A DNA stretch of 64,000 nucleotides from positions 1-64,000 of the forward strand of contig CANJLF010000010.1 of assembly GCA_947475295.1 (NCBI GenBank), given 5' to 3'. This stretch comes from Fidelibacterota bacterium. GTDB lineage: Bacteria; Pseudomonadota; Alphaproteobacteria; Rhodospirillales; Rhodospirillaceae. The notes beneath the pieces are model-generated. The model was not told where the DNA came from, searched no databases, and was given only the letters and a program-made list of their open reading frames with translations. This document shows positions 35,378-44,592 of the stretch, piece after piece. The position numbers and the translations under genes were made by a program. Positions within the stretch are counted from its first letter, which is position 1, and each line of letters starts with the position of its first letter.

Positions 35378-35964
35378 CGCGTTTTCAATTCGCCCGAACA
35401 TTTGCAGTCCTGCTTGTATTAGCGGGCGCACTGTCCGTCCTCTCCGCCCAAAGTGCTTCGCCGACGTTGCTGTTCGCCAACAAAACGGTGCTGAACGTCG
35501 ATGCCACGTCCCTCGACCTCAGGATCGAGGACACCCCGCCGCGGGAATATCCGCATGTGAACTACCGTTCTCAGGTCCGGATTGAGGACGGCGCGCGCGA
35601 GTGGGCCGCCACGCGCTTCGCGCTCACCGGCAATAGTGTCAACACACTGCGGATCACGATCCGCAAAGGCGACATCCTTGAGAAGCTTCTGCCCGTAAAG
35701 AAGGGCATCAAAGGCTTTTTCACGAAGGATCAGGCGGCTGAATACGACGCCACCTTGGATCTTGAGATTGCCATCGTCGATCCCAACGGCAAAGTCCTGT
35801 CGTCGGCCAGCGGCAACTCCAGAAACACGCGGACGGTTACCGAAGGGGCGACTGATGCCGATAAGCAGCAGGTCTGGACCGGCCTTGTCGTCGCGTCTTT
35901 CGACGGGTTGGATGCGGAGTTGCAGGCACAAATGCGCCAGGTGATGGCGCAGTATATCCGCTAG
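35374..35964 (+). CDS. Uncharacterised exported protein
   Basis: I do not recognise a named family. The 196-residue protein has a clear signal peptide (FARTFAVLLVLAGALSVLSAQSA, cleavage near residue 28, no lipobox cysteine) and a mature domain of predicted mixed alpha/beta structure with VRIEDGAREWAATRFAL and LDLEIAIVDPNGKVLSSASG. It starts within the hslO stop (ATGA), so it is co-expressed with the chaperone. Small exported proteins downstream of hslO are seen in other alphaproteobacteria. It converges on folE with a nine-base gap. Confidence 0.75.
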   Translation: MTRFQFARTFAVLLVLAGALSVLSAQSASPTLLFANKTVLNVDATSLDLRIEDTPPREYPHVNYRSQVRIEDGAREWAATRFALTGNSVNTLRITIRKGDILEKLLPVKKGIKGFFTKDQAAEYDATLDLEIAIVDPNGKVLSSASGNSRNTRTVTEGATDADKQQVWTGLVVASFDGLDAELQAQMRQVMAQYIR

Positions 35965-35973
35965 GATACGTCC

Positions 35974-36594
35974 TTACGATTTGCCGATGATGGCGAGGAA
36001 TTCGCGGCGCGTGGATGCGTCGTCGCGGAAAGCGCCCAGCATGGTTGACGTCACCATGCCCACGCCGGGTTTGTGCACGCCGCGGGTGGTCATGCACTGA
36101 TGCTCGCCTTCGACCACGACCGCCACGCCCTTGGGGTGCAGTGTGTCGTTGATGGCGTTGGCGATCTGCGCGGTCATCTTTTCCTGAATCTGAAGGCGCT
36201 TGGCGTAAGCTTCCACGACACGCACGAGCTTTGAGATTCCCACCACGCGCTTGTTGGGCAAGTAGGCGACGTAGCATTTGCCGATCACCGGCACCATGTG
36301 GTGTTCGCAATGGCTCTCGAAGGGAATGTCCTTCAATACCACCATCTCGTCGTAGCCTTCGGTTTCCTCGAAAGTCCTACGGAGGATCTCAACAGGATCC
36401 TGCTGGTAGCCGGCATAGAACTCCTCATAGGACCGCACCACGCGTGACGGCGTATCTTCCAGCCCTTCGCGGTCCGGGTTGTCGCCGGCCCATAGAATGA
36501 GTGCACGGACGGCCTTCTCGGCCTCGGCGCGCGAGGGCCTGATAATGCTGCCGCCGGCCTCGGTGGTGGATGGCTTCTCAGGAGCGAAAGTCAT
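35974..36594 (-). CDS. folE: GTP cyclohydrolase I (FolE)
   Basis: This 206-residue enzyme converts GTP to 7,8-dihydroneopterin triphosphate, the first step to tetrahydrofolate. It contains the signature [20 protein letters not shown] near residue 105 with the zinc ligands Cys and His, [20 protein letters not shown], and the C-terminal CMTTRGV. It is of the FolE (type IA) zinc-dependent class. Length is typical. It is followed upstream, on the same strand, by apaG with a short gap of 34 bases. Confidence 0.95.
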   Translation of the reverse strand: MTFAPEKPSTTEAGGSIIRPSRAEAEKAVRALILWAGDNPDREGLEDTPSRVVRSYEEFYAGYQQDPVEILRRTFEETEGYDEMVVLKDIPFESHCEHHMVPVIGKCYVAYLPNKRVVGISKLVRVVEAYAKRLQIQEKMTAQIANAINDTLHPKGVAVVVEGEHQCMTTRGVHKPGVGMVTSTMLGAFRDDASTRREFLAIIGKS

Positions 36595-36628
36595 GCGCGC
36601 ATCCTTGATTAGAGAGGGTCGCGGCGGG

Positions 36629-37021
36629 TCAGTTTATGACCGCCTTCTCATGGGGACTATCGAGAGAAAAGGCCGGGATTTCAATATCGAAGCGCTCGCC
36701 GCCCGTGGTCGTCATCTGATAGCTGCCGGCCATGATGCCGGAGGGTGTACCCAAAGGGCAGCCGCTGGAGTATTCGAAAGATTCACCCGGCTTCAACACC
36801 GGCTGTTCGCCGACGACGCCGGGACCGCGAAACTCCTGCAAACGGCCGTACTTGTCGGTGACGCGCCAGTGGCGCTCCAGCAATTGCACGGTTTCCAGGC
36901 CACGGTTCACGATGTTGACGCGGTAAGCCCAGACAAAGCGGTCCTCATCGGGCGCGGACTGTTCTTCGAGATAGAAGGGGCGCACCGAGACGCTGATGTT
37001 GCGGGTGATTTTCTCGTACAT
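36629..37021 (-). CDS. apaG: ApaG family protein
   Basis: This 130-residue ApaG protein has an FN3-like all-beta domain starting [17 protein letters not shown], with [20 protein letters not shown] and the C-terminal glycine-rich [19 protein letters not shown]. ApaG binds Mg2+/Co2+ and is implicated in metal homeostasis in E. coli, but its biochemical role is unclear. ATG at 37021 gives the normal N-terminus; a TTG six codons upstream lacks support. Confidence 0.9.
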   Translation of the reverse strand: MYEKITRNISVSVRPFYLEEQSAPDEDRFVWAYRVNIVNRGLETVQLLERHWRVTDKYGRLQEFRGPGVVGEQPVLKPGESFEYSSGCPLGTPSGIMAGSYQMTTTGGERFDIEIPAFSLDSPHEKAVIN

Positions 37022-37157
37022 GGATGAAGAAACGCTCAATCAGTTTTAACGGTTCCAAAAGTTGAACGGATATTATGACACTCTCTTGCCGGTCGCAGTC
37101 GCTTTAGAAGCATATAGGTATCGCCAGTTACAATAAAAGGCCTCCGGGCGAAAGCAT

Positions 37158-38351
37158 CTAGCCCTGAAAAGCTTGAGTCAAATCGGCCAAGAGGTCGTCG
37201 ACGCTCTCCAAGCCCACCGAAAGACGCACAAAGCCGTCGGTGATGCCGACATGGGCGCGATCTTCGGGCGAAAGGCGCTGATGCGTCGTTGTGGCTGGAT
37301 GGCAGATCAGGCTTTTGGCGTCGCCAAGGTTGTTGGAGATGTCGATGATCTTCAGGCGATTGAGCAAACGGAAAGCCGCTTCTTTGCCGCCCGCCAGCTC
37401 GAAGGAAATCACCGAACCACCGGCGGTCATTTGCGCTTTGGCGAGATTGTGTTGCGGATGGCTCGGCAGCCAAGGATACAAGAGGCGCGTAATGCTTTTT
37501 TGTTTCTCCAGCGCCTTGGCAATCGTCAGCGCGTTTTCACAATGGCGCTGCATGCGCAGATCAAGCGTCTCTAATCCCTTGAGCAATACCCAGGCGTTAA
37601 AGGGCGACAAGCTGGGCCCGGTGTGGCGCATGAAGGGCGTGATTTTGTCGATAATGAATTGCTTGGAGCTGAGCACCGCGCCGCCGAGGCAGCGCCCCTG
37701 TCCGTCGATATGCTTCGTCGCGGAATACACCACGACATCGGCGCCGTATCTGAACGGCTTCTGCAAAATCGGTGTCGCGAAGACATTGTCCACGACGACC
37801 AGCGCGCCGGCCTGATGGGCGAGATCGCAGACGGCCTTCAAATCGACCATCTCAAGGCCCGGGTTGGACGGCGATTCCAGGAACACGGCCTGGGCCGGCG
37901 TCGCAAGGGCCGCTTTCCACTGCGCGAGATCGGCGCCGTCGACAAAATCAGTTTTGATTCCGAAACGCGGCAGCAGTTCGGCGCAGATATACTGACATGA
38001 TCCGAAAATAGCGCGCGAAGCCACCAGACGCTGACCGGCGCTGAGATGGCAGGCGAGGGCTGCAAATACCGCCGCCATGCCGCTGGCCATGGCGCGGCAT
38101 TCCTCGGCGCCTTCGATTAGCGCGAGGCGCTTTTCAAACATCGCGACTGTGGGGTTGCCGAAGCGCGAATAGACATAGCGCTGAATTTCGTTCTTGAACG
38201 ACTTCTCGGCTTCTTCGGCGCTGCCGTAGACGTAGCCGGAGCTGAGAAAAATCGCTTCGTTGGTTTCGCTGAACTGGCTGCGCTCGGTGGCGCCGCGGAC
38301 CATCTGCGTCTGCGGATCCCAGTTGCGCTGGCTCTCGTAGTCGATACTCAT
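37158..38351 (-). CDS. metZ: O-succinylhomoserine sulfhydrylase
   Basis: This 397-residue PLP enzyme of the Cys/Met metabolism family makes homocysteine directly from O-succinylhomoserine and sulfide. The PLP lysine sits in YSATKHIDGQGRCLGG near residue 206, with SGYVYGSAEEAE and ASGMAAVFAAL typical of MetZ rather than MetB. The ATG at 38351 has GAGGA eight bases upstream. A SAM-II riboswitch and a terminator lie in the 5' leader, so expression falls when SAM is plentiful. Confidence 0.94.
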   Translation of the reverse strand: MSIDYESQRNWDPQTQMVRGATERSQFSETNEAIFLSSGYVYGSAEEAEKSFKNEIQRYVYSRFGNPTVAMFEKRLALIEGAEECRAMASGMAAVFAALACHLSAGQRLVASRAIFGSCQYICAELLPRFGIKTDFVDGADLAQWKAALATPAQAVFLESPSNPGLEMVDLKAVCDLAHQAGALVVVDNVFATPILQKPFRYGADVVVYSATKHIDGQGRCLGGAVLSSKQFIIDKITPFMRHTGPSLSPFNAWVLLKGLETLDLRMQRHCENALTIAKALEKQKSITRLLYPWLPSHPQHNLAKAQMTAGGSVISFELAGGKEAAFRLLNRLKIIDISNNLGDAKSLICHPATTTHQRLSPEDRAHVGITDGFVRLSVGLESVDDLLADLTQAFQG

Positions 38352-38385
38352 GATCGTCGTCCTCGGCCATAACGTGGTGGGGCGC

Positions 38386-38421
38386 AAATAAAAAAGCCCC
38401 CGACCGGATCCGGCACGGGGG
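38386..38421 (-). terminator. Terminator in metZ leader
   Basis: On the minus strand CCCCCG and CGGGGG (38421 to 38397) enclose an inner CCGGATCCGG dyad and are followed by a T-rich run (TTTTTTATTT). It sits between the SAM-II aptamer and the metZ start, as expected for an expression platform that ends transcription when SAM is bound. Confidence 0.7.
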
Positions 38422-38435
38422 TTTCGAGCCCTCGA

Positions 38436-38486
38436 CCTTTTAGCGGTTTTTAACGTGGCCGCAATCCGGTCTCAAATCACCACGAC
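38436..38486 (-). promoter_or_regulatory. SAM-II riboswitch (metA motif)
   Basis: On the minus strand the sequence runs CGTGGTGATTTG, then CCGGATTGCGGCCACGTTAAA and CGCTAAAAGG. These are the conserved blocks of the SAM-II class: P1 is CGTGG pairing with CCACG, the TGATTT loop contacts the stem, and GCTAAAA forms the pseudoknot and SAM contact. The aptamer lies about 85 bases before metZ, a classic alphaproteobacterial target of this riboswitch. Confidence 0.88.
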
Positions 38487-38579
38487 TGTTTTCCTACTCC
38501 CGGGCGGGATATGGGTCAAGAGTCTTCGCGGGAATCACTTTTTACCCCGCATTTCTAAGGAAAATATTTCCCCGACGGC

Positions 38580-39569
38580 TCACTTGTCGTTGAAATAGTT
38601 TTGCTTACGCAGATATTCGTCCTTGTTCTTTGTGAACCAGTTCCAGGTTTCCTTGAGGCCGTCCAGCAGCGAGGTCGTCGGATTGTAGTCGATGATTTCC
38701 CTGGCGAGCGTGATGTCCATGACTCGGCGCGGAAAGCCCGCCGGCTTGGTGGCATCAAAATGGTAATTGAAGTCGAGGAACGAACGCAGGGTCTCCACCA
38801 ATTCCTTGATGCTGTAGCCCTTGCCGTCGCCGAGATTCACAAAGCCGCCGCGCGTGCCATGATAAAGCGCCAGAACAGTACCTTCCGCCACATCGCGGCT
38901 GTAAGCGAAATCGCGGACAGCGGACCCGTCGCCCCAAACGACAACTGGATCTTCCTTGTTCATGATGCGCCACATGAGCGTCGGGATAACCATGGCGTTC
39001 TTGGGATCGAAGTTGTCGCCGGGTCCGTAAACATTGCTTGGCCGGACGATGGCAATGTTCTCCATGCCGTATTGAATCTTATAGGCCTGAACCTGCAGCT
39101 CGCCCATGCGCTTCGCCCAGCCCGGGAACATGTCCATCGGGGGCCCCTCAAGATTTTTGGTCTCCTCGAAAACCTCGGCGCTGGCGTAGGCGCCGATCGA
39201 ACTGGTGTAAACCGCCTTCTGAATTTTATTGATGCGGCAGGCTTCGAGAAAATTGGTGTTCATCATCAGGAGCGGCACAAAGAAGCTGGCGGGCTTCGAC
39301 TTGACCACCTCGACTGATCCCTTGATGCCGGCGACTTGGAAAGCGAAGTCCATGTCGCGTGTCGTCTCGCGGCAAAAGCCGAAGTCCGTCAAATCGCCAA
39401 GCACGTGTTCGGCGCGGGAATCCACGATCACTTTATCGAGCGAGACGATGCGGACCGACGCGCCGGCGTCGCACAGCATTTTGACGATCTCGCGGCCGAT
39501 CAGCCCGGTTCCACCCGTAATCACCACGTTTTTCTTAGCAAAGCTTTTCAGAACTTCCTGCTTAATCAT
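38580..39569 (-). CDS. NAD-dependent epimerase/dehydratase (GDP-fucose-synthase-like)
   Basis: This 329-residue extended SDR has the NAD(P) motif GGTGLIGREI near residue 19, SSIGAYASAEVF, and RPSNVYGPGDNFDPKNAM, which resembles GDP-L-fucose synthase and related nucleotide-sugar reductases or epimerases. The usual YxxxK catalytic pair is altered: the segment reads FPGWAKRMGEL, so the lysine is present but proline stands where the tyrosine should be. It begins the glycan island on the minus strand. The substrate is unknown. Confidence 0.8.
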   Translation of the reverse strand: MIKQEVLKSFAKKNVVITGGTGLIGREIVKMLCDAGASVRIVSLDKVIVDSRAEHVLGDLTDFGFCRETTRDMDFAFQVAGIKGSVEVVKSKPASFFVPLLMMNTNFLEACRINKIQKAVYTSSIGAYASAEVFEETKNLEGPPMDMFPGWAKRMGELQVQAYKIQYGMENIAIVRPSNVYGPGDNFDPKNAMVIPTLMWRIMNKEDPVVVWGDGSAVRDFAYSRDVAEGTVLALYHGTRGGFVNLGDGKGYSIKELVETLRSFLDFNYHFDATKPAGFPRRVMDITLAREIIDYNPTTSLLDGLKETWNWFTKNKDEYLRKQNYFNDK

Positions 39570-39676
39570 CGCGGTTCCTTAGAAAAAAAATGGGAGGACA
39601 GATCGCCGATTTTCCAACGCCCGATATACTACTTCGCACTGCGGGTCGTCATTAATATTCAAGCCGGCTAAGTCAC

Positions 39677-40438
39677 TTACAGGCCGGCAGCCTTGGCCAT
39701 AATGGTCATAAGATGCTTACGTGGGCCTTTGAAGTGCAGGACTGGCCGCTCCTTGAAGAAGGCGATATCGGTGGCGTCGAGGGCTGACGGAACGTCCTTG
39801 CCGACATCGACATCGTAGGGCGTGTGGTTGTAGTCGTTTCGCGGCACAATGCCGACAAGAGCGCCGGAGCGCGTTTGAATCAGGTCCGGGCTTAGCTGGC
39901 TGCCTCCGGTCGTTGCGGCGGCCATTAGCGAAAGCTGGTCGCCGTACCACCCAAGATGCTCAGGCTCGAGATGCTCGTACACGCTCAGCACATCGTTATA
40001 AAAGCCGCGGCACAGATCGGGTTTGTCCTTTTGCAGAAAAACCACGCCGCCATTGAACGGCATGTTCTTGCTCCAACTGCGAACCGTCAGATATACGTCG
40101 GCGTAGCCGTTGAACACCGGATGAATGTCCTTCATCACCAGGATATCGAAATCCAGGAAGGCGATGTGGCTAGCCCAGTTGTGATCTTCCAGAAAGGCGC
40201 GGTAATGCCGCGCCCGATCCAAAAGCAATGTAGCTCCGATAACCGGCCGGCGCTTGACGACATCGAAAAGCTGCAAGGCACGCGCATCGGCGAGAACTTC
40301 GTCGGTCAAAAGGGTCAGACTTGCTTCCCGACCGTGAGACTTGCGAATGGATGATGTATGAAAAACCAGCTGTTCAATCACGTCATCGTTAAGCGCAGGC
40401 GCACCGTAAGCGGCAAAGGTGGCAAAGGTTATGGACAT
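39677..40438 (-). CDS. GT-A fold glycosyltransferase-like protein
   Basis: I assign this 253-residue protein to a nucleotide-sugar transferase-like fold from AFLDFDILVMKDIHPVF near residue 93, which has a DxD metal motif, and MPFNGGVVFLQKDKP near residue 128, typical of GT8-like or Nucleotid_trans families. The start MSITFATFAAYG is intact, and the C-terminus LHFKGPRKHLM is also typical of such proteins. No membrane segment is present, so it is cytoplasmic. Acceptor and donor cannot be read. Confidence 0.65.
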   Translation of the reverse strand: MSITFATFAAYGAPALNDDVIEQLVFHTSSIRKSHGREASLTLLTDEVLADARALQLFDVVKRRPVIGATLLLDRARHYRAFLEDHNWASHIAFLDFDILVMKDIHPVFNGYADVYLTVRSWSKNMPFNGGVVFLQKDKPDLCRGFYNDVLSVYEHLEPEHLGWYGDQLSLMAAATTGGSQLSPDLIQTRSGALVGIVPRNDYNHTPYDVDVGKDVPSALDATDIAFFKERPVLHFKGPRKHLMTIMAKAAGL

Positions 40439-40493
40439 GCGTTTCCTGCGCCGACGGTCATTGCATTAAGCCTGGGCCACTGAGCCTGATCGA

Positions 40494-41198
40494 CTATTGA
40501 GCGGTGATGTTGATAAGCGCATTCGGCAGCCAAAGCGCGGTTCTCGAGGCATCCTTTAATCCGAAACGGCGCGAGATTTCTTCCGAACAAGGCGGTATCA
40601 GAATGCGGCCCTGGAATAAGCCGGACTCAAGCATCTTCATGTAATTGATGGCGCCCTTTTCTATTCCTTCAAAGTCATCGAATGCGAAGACGGTCGTCGC
40701 TTTACACAGCGAGGCCAGTACCGGCAGTTCCTGTTCGGCGACGCGGCCGTCCAAATGCACAAAGTCAACTTTTCCCGCCAAACCGCTCGCCAGCATGGCG
40801 GCGAACATGTCGGAACTCATTTTTTTTGGATACTGAACGATCGGGCTTTTGCACAGCGCGGGCAGGGGGAAACTGTTGCTGAAGTCGCACGTGTGGATTG
40901 TGCCGGGGCGCCTTCCCTGGTCGAGCGCCAATCCCATGGCGATCGTAGATTTGCCGATAAATGTCCCGACTTCGAGGATCAGTTCTGGCTGGAAAGTGCG
41001 CACGGCGGCAAAGAGGGACCAGGCGGTTATCGTGGAAATCGAGCCGGTGTCGTACTCGGCCTGTTTTCGTAAGGCTTCGAGCGAATGCAGTTTGGATAGC
41101 AGTTCACCCTGCTGGGCATCCTCGAAGGCCGTGTTTTCGAATATGGCGGTCCATACGGCCCTTCCGAAAAGCCGCACGGATAAGCTTAAAGGTTGCAA
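40494..41198 (-). CDS. Class I SAM-dependent methyltransferase-like protein
   Basis: This 234-residue protein has a Rossmann-type motif LILEVGTFIGKSTIAMGLAL near residue 73 and VDFVHLDGRV with FAFDDFEGIEKGA, matching the Methyltransf_24 / CmcI-like group, in which HLDG(D/R) and a following acidic pair hold metal and substrate. It is the first gene leftward from a 340-base divergent region. The target is probably a sugar hydroxyl, given the neighbours, but that is inference. Confidence 0.7.
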   Translation of the reverse strand: MQPLSLSVRLFGRAVWTAIFENTAFEDAQQGELLSKLHSLEALRKQAEYDTGSISTITAWSLFAAVRTFQPELILEVGTFIGKSTIAMGLALDQGRRPGTIHTCDFSNSFPLPALCKSPIVQYPKKMSSDMFAAMLASGLAGKVDFVHLDGRVAEQELPVLASLCKATTVFAFDDFEGIEKGAINYMKMLESGLFQGRILIPPCSEEISRRFGLKDASRTALWLPNALINITAQ

Positions 41199-41538
41199 GG
41201 GAATCCCCGTGGCATGTGTTTGTTAAATATCCCAGTATTTCAGTGGGATATATCTATCAGGTTACGCTTAACCTTGGAAGCACTGTGGACTAAAACAGCG
41301 TCCGCCAGGAGCTAAATTCGCGCCTCATTTGGGCCCACCTTTGCGCGCAGATAGAAGGTCCCCTACGTAAGATACCAATACAATTTTGCCCGGATGCTGT
41401 ACTTAACGGGTACCGCTGCTGGCCCCCGTGACCAAGAACGGGATTACCGGAAATTAACAGGTCTTTATACATTTTATTAGTGATTCCCAGGCTTGATAAT
41501 GCTTAGTCCGGATTTGCTGGACGCTCGTGGAGAGATGG
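41199..41538. promoter_or_regulatory. Divergent regulatory region of glycan island
   Basis: No gene is supported in this 340-base AT-rich gap. It contains a perfect inverted repeat, ATATCCCA (41227-41234) and TGGGATAT (41244-41251), nine bases apart, close to the start of the leftward methyltransferase gene. This may be an operator. Promoters for both directions must lie here, but I cannot identify convincing -35/-10 pairs. Confidence 0.35.
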
Positions 41539-43074
41539 ATGTCTGAAAACACCGCCCTGGAGGTTTTGAAGCGGATCGAGACCGACCGCTTTCAGGTCTC
41601 CTATGTCCAGAACAACCGTTTTGGGCGTCGGGAAATCGTGCTTCTCGGCAAGGGCACCGGCAAGCACCGCGCTGAACATAGCAAGGTCAACATTCTGGAC
41701 GGCAACGGCGCGTTGATTGAAACGCGGCCGATCGACGACAAAATTGCGGAATTTGTCCTGAAGCACTTTGAAGCCCGCGGCGACACGGAATCTTTCTCGA
41801 TCTATGCGCGGGATCTGCAGAGCGGCGAGTTGAGCGGGCACCGGGCGCGCGAGATCGCGCCGGACTCCGTCAGACACAAACTGACTACCGAGGAAAAGAC
41901 TTTCACCGCGACCGGCGCCAAGCTTTGGTATCACAAGCCAATCTTCGACAAATTTCGCGACACGGGTTACGGCAGCATCATTCGGGCAACTGTGACCAAC
42001 CACCAGGTTTGTTCTTCGCGCTGCCAGTTCTGCTCGACGATTTCGCGGAATAAGAAGGACAGCGTCACGCTCGATGAAGCCATCGCCTTTGTCGATAGCC
42101 TTTACCACGAGCAGGCCCGCTTCAACCGCGAGAAGTTTCCCGAGCATAACGAGGCCTACCGCAAGGCCACGGGCTCGGACATTCGTTTGCGCGGTCTCAT
42201 CCTTTCCGGCGGCGGGCAGCCCAATCTCTGGCCTCATTTCACCGAGTTCGTGGAATACCTCGCGACCTTAGATATTGACCTCGGATTGATCACCAACGGC
42301 TTTCCGCCGAAGGTGCCGGAGTCTGTATACAAGCATTTCAAATGGATCCGCATTTCGGTGACCCCGGAAGATGCATCGCCGTTTTATCCGGGCGGCCGCT
42401 TTGACAAGCAGTATCTGCCCGAGACGATCAAGCATAACCCCGACGTTACGGTCGGCTATTCCTATGTCTTCGGTCCGTGGACGACCGACGATATCATCAA
42501 GCGCATCGCCGCTTCGATGGACGAGAACGGTTTCAACTACTGCCGCACGCTGACAGATTGCAATTTGAGCCGCGAGATGCAGCTGCTCGCCCACCGCGAA
42601 TTGGCCGAGCGCCTGCATCGCCTTGGCTTTGTCGATGCGATGGGCCGCCCTACAGGGCGCATCTTCCATCAGCTTAAGTATCACGGCACGCCGGCCGAAG
42701 CCGAAGAGCTTTGGGATAGCGGTCAATGTTTCTTGCAGCCCTACAACGTCTTCTGGGACACAACCGGGCACGAGGAAAACGGGCACTCCTATTGTTATGC
42801 CTGTGACTCCGTGACGGTTCTGGTGGATGCCGACGAAGAGGGTACGGTGTCGACGTCCGAGCGCAAGTTCAACTCCAGCAAATGGGGCACGGTGAAGAAC
42901 ACCGAGGTCTACCGGCTGTTCAACGAGCCGGTAAAGCCGTTCTTTGACCCGCGCAAGATCTGCACATCGTGCCTGTTTATGCGCAATAACCGCACGGTCA
43001 AAGAAATCATTACCGCTCCGGCCGATGCGACACCGCCCGATATGACCGGCCTCGACCACGTCAATTTCCCGTAG
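41539..43074 (+). CDS. Radical SAM protein with C-terminal cysteine cluster
   Basis: This 511-residue radical SAM enzyme has the CxxxCxxC cluster motif as Cys158, Cys162 and Cys165 (VCSSRCQFC), GLILSGGGQPNLWP as the GGE-like region and a TIM-barrel core. Additional cysteines at 397, 419, 422, 475 and 478 (YCYACDS, ICTSC) suggest a SPASM/twitch-like auxiliary [4Fe-4S] domain. Function is unknown; it heads a run with a methyltransferase, an isomerase, an oxidoreductase and a GT41-like protein, so a carbohydrate substrate is likely. ATG 41539 is preceded by GGAG six bases upstream; a GTG at 41527 is an alternative. Confidence 0.85.
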   Translation: MSENTALEVLKRIETDRFQVSYVQNNRFGRREIVLLGKGTGKHRAEHSKVNILDGNGALIETRPIDDKIAEFVLKHFEARGDTESFSIYARDLQSGELSGHRAREIAPDSVRHKLTTEEKTFTATGAKLWYHKPIFDKFRDTGYGSIIRATVTNHQVCSSRCQFCSTISRNKKDSVTLDEAIAFVDSLYHEQARFNREKFPEHNEAYRKATGSDIRLRGLILSGGGQPNLWPHFTEFVEYLATLDIDLGLITNGFPPKVPESVYKHFKWIRISVTPEDASPFYPGGRFDKQYLPETIKHNPDVTVGYSYVFGPWTTDDIIKRIAASMDENGFNYCRTLTDCNLSREMQLLAHRELAERLHRLGFVDAMGRPTGRIFHQLKYHGTPAEAEELWDSGQCFLQPYNVFWDTTGHEENGHSYCYACDSVTVLVDADEEGTVSTSERKFNSSKWGTVKNTEVYRLFNEPVKPFFDPRKICTSCLFMRNNRTVKEIITAPADATPPDMTGLDHVNFP

Positions 43075-43092
43075 ATCCACGAGTACCTCGAT

Positions 43093-43764
43093 ATGACTTC
43101 TTCAGATCCGACGCCGGCTAGCGTTTACGATGCCGACTACTATGAGCGCGGCGTTCAAACCGGCAAGTCGGGCTACCAGAACTTTTCCTGGCTGCCTGAA
43201 CTCACCATGAAGATGGCGCACCAGCTGATTATTACATTGCCCATCGCCAGTACGGATAAGGTGCTGGATTTCGGCTGCGCGAAGGGCTTTCTGGTGAAGG
43301 CTTTGCGCCTGCTCGACATCGACGCCTACGGAGTAGACGTCTCGCAATATGCGATCGATCAGGTCGATCCGATGGTCCGTGGTCTTTGCTCAGTTATCAG
43401 CGAACAAATCGATACGGCCTGCTTTAGCCGCGACTATGACTGGCTGGTGGCCAAGGATGTCTTCGAACATTTGACGGAAACGCAGCTGCGCCAGCTTCTG
43501 ACCTGCGCCAGGCCCAAGGTCAAGCGCATGTTCGCGGCTATTCCGCTGGGCAAAGAAGACCGCAGCGGCTACGTCGTTCCGGCCTACGATAATGACGTGA
43601 CGCATGTCATTGTGCAGCCCTTGGGCTGGTGGATGGACGTTTTCAAGGAATGCGGCTGGAACGTGGATAGCGCCACGCACAGTTTCCGCGGCGTCAAGGA
43701 TAACTGGAGCGCATCCTGGCCCATGGGCAACGCGTTCTTCACGATCTCACGGCAATCGGCCTGA
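43093..43764 (+). CDS. Class I SAM-dependent methyltransferase
   Basis: This 223-residue enzyme begins with a YDADYYERGV segment typical of sugar and lipid methyltransferases, followed by the SAM motif VLDFGCAKGFLVKALR near residue 56 and DYDWLVAKDVFEHL near residue 115. The C-terminus resembles the Methyltransf_11/23 group. It lies 18 bases after the radical SAM gene and three before the isomerase gene, so it belongs to the same transcript. Substrate unknown. Confidence 0.85.
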   Translation: MTSSDPTPASVYDADYYERGVQTGKSGYQNFSWLPELTMKMAHQLIITLPIASTDKVLDFGCAKGFLVKALRLLDIDAYGVDVSQYAIDQVDPMVRGLCSVISEQIDTACFSRDYDWLVAKDVFEHLTETQLRQLLTCARPKVKRMFAAIPLGKEDRSGYVVPAYDNDVTHVIVQPLGWWMDVFKECGWNVDSATHSFRGVKDNWSASWPMGNAFFTISRQSA

Positions 43765-43767
43765 GAG

Positions 43768-44592
43768 ATGCACCTCTCCGTATCGCAGATCGCATGGGAG
43801 TCGGGCAAAGACCCGGCTTTCTTCGACCTTCTTTCCAGCGCTGATTTCACCCGCGTCGATATCGCGCCGACAAAGATCTGGCCCGATTGGACGATTTCCG
43901 GTCCATCGCCTTCTGAATATAAGGCGACGCTCGCTGCACGCGGCATGGCCTGCTCTGGCATGCAGTCGATTTTCTTCGGCTGCAAGGGCCTCAACGTGTT
44001 CGGAGACGATGCTTCCTGGAAGGCGCTTTGCGCGCATTTCCGCGTGGTCAGCAAAATGGCCGGCGAGCTCGGCGTCAAAGCGGTCGTCTTCGGCGCGCCG
44101 GTGAACCGCGATCCCGGCGACAACGCCGACGACATCATGCCGCGTGCGCTGGAGCGTTTCGGCAAGCTTGGAGATCTGGCGCAGGCCGAGGGAACTTGCC
44201 TTTGTCTTGAGCCCGTGCCTGCCGACCTCGGCAGCAGGTTTCTGCGCACGACCAAGGAAACCGCCGACTTTGTACGCCAGCTCAACCACGTGGGCGTGAA
44301 GATGAATCTGGATACGGCGGTCTTGGTCGCGGAAGGTTGGAACGCAGCGGAAACCCGTGCGGCAGTCACGCAAAATATCGATGTCATCGGCCATGTGCAT
44401 GCCAGCGAGCCGCAGCTTGGACCGTTCACAGCGCCACAAGGGCTGCATAAGGACGTGGCGCAGGCCTTGCGTGACAGCGGCTATAAAGGCGACGTCGCCA
44501 TTGAAATGCGCGCAGCCGCCACCGCCGATCAATCACGGGCCAACCTGATCGAGGCGCTTCGGTTTGTTGCCGGCGCCTACCGTTTACATTGA
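43768..44592 (+). CDS. Sugar phosphate isomerase/epimerase family (TIM barrel)
   Basis: This 274-residue protein is an AP-endonuclease-2-like TIM barrel. It begins MHLSVSQIAWE, has LCLEPVPADLGSRFL near residue 148, VKMNLDTAVL, and HVHASEPQLGPF near residue 210, with His and Glu residues expected to bind a divalent metal. Members isomerise or epimerise keto sugars (IolE, IolI, UxaE and similar). It overlaps the Gfo/Idh gene by four bases, a pairing typical of sugar or inositol catabolic or biosynthetic enzymes. Exact reaction unknown. Confidence 0.82.
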   Translation: MHLSVSQIAWESGKDPAFFDLLSSADFTRVDIAPTKIWPDWTISGPSPSEYKATLAARGMACSGMQSIFFGCKGLNVFGDDASWKALCAHFRVVSKMAGELGVKAVVFGAPVNRDPGDNADDIMPRALERFGKLGDLAQAEGTCLCLEPVPADLGSRFLRTTKETADFVRQLNHVGVKMNLDTAVLVAEGWNAAETRAAVTQNIDVIGHVHASEPQLGPFTAPQGLHKDVAQALRDSGYKGDVAIEMRAAATADQSRANLIEALRFVAGAYRLH

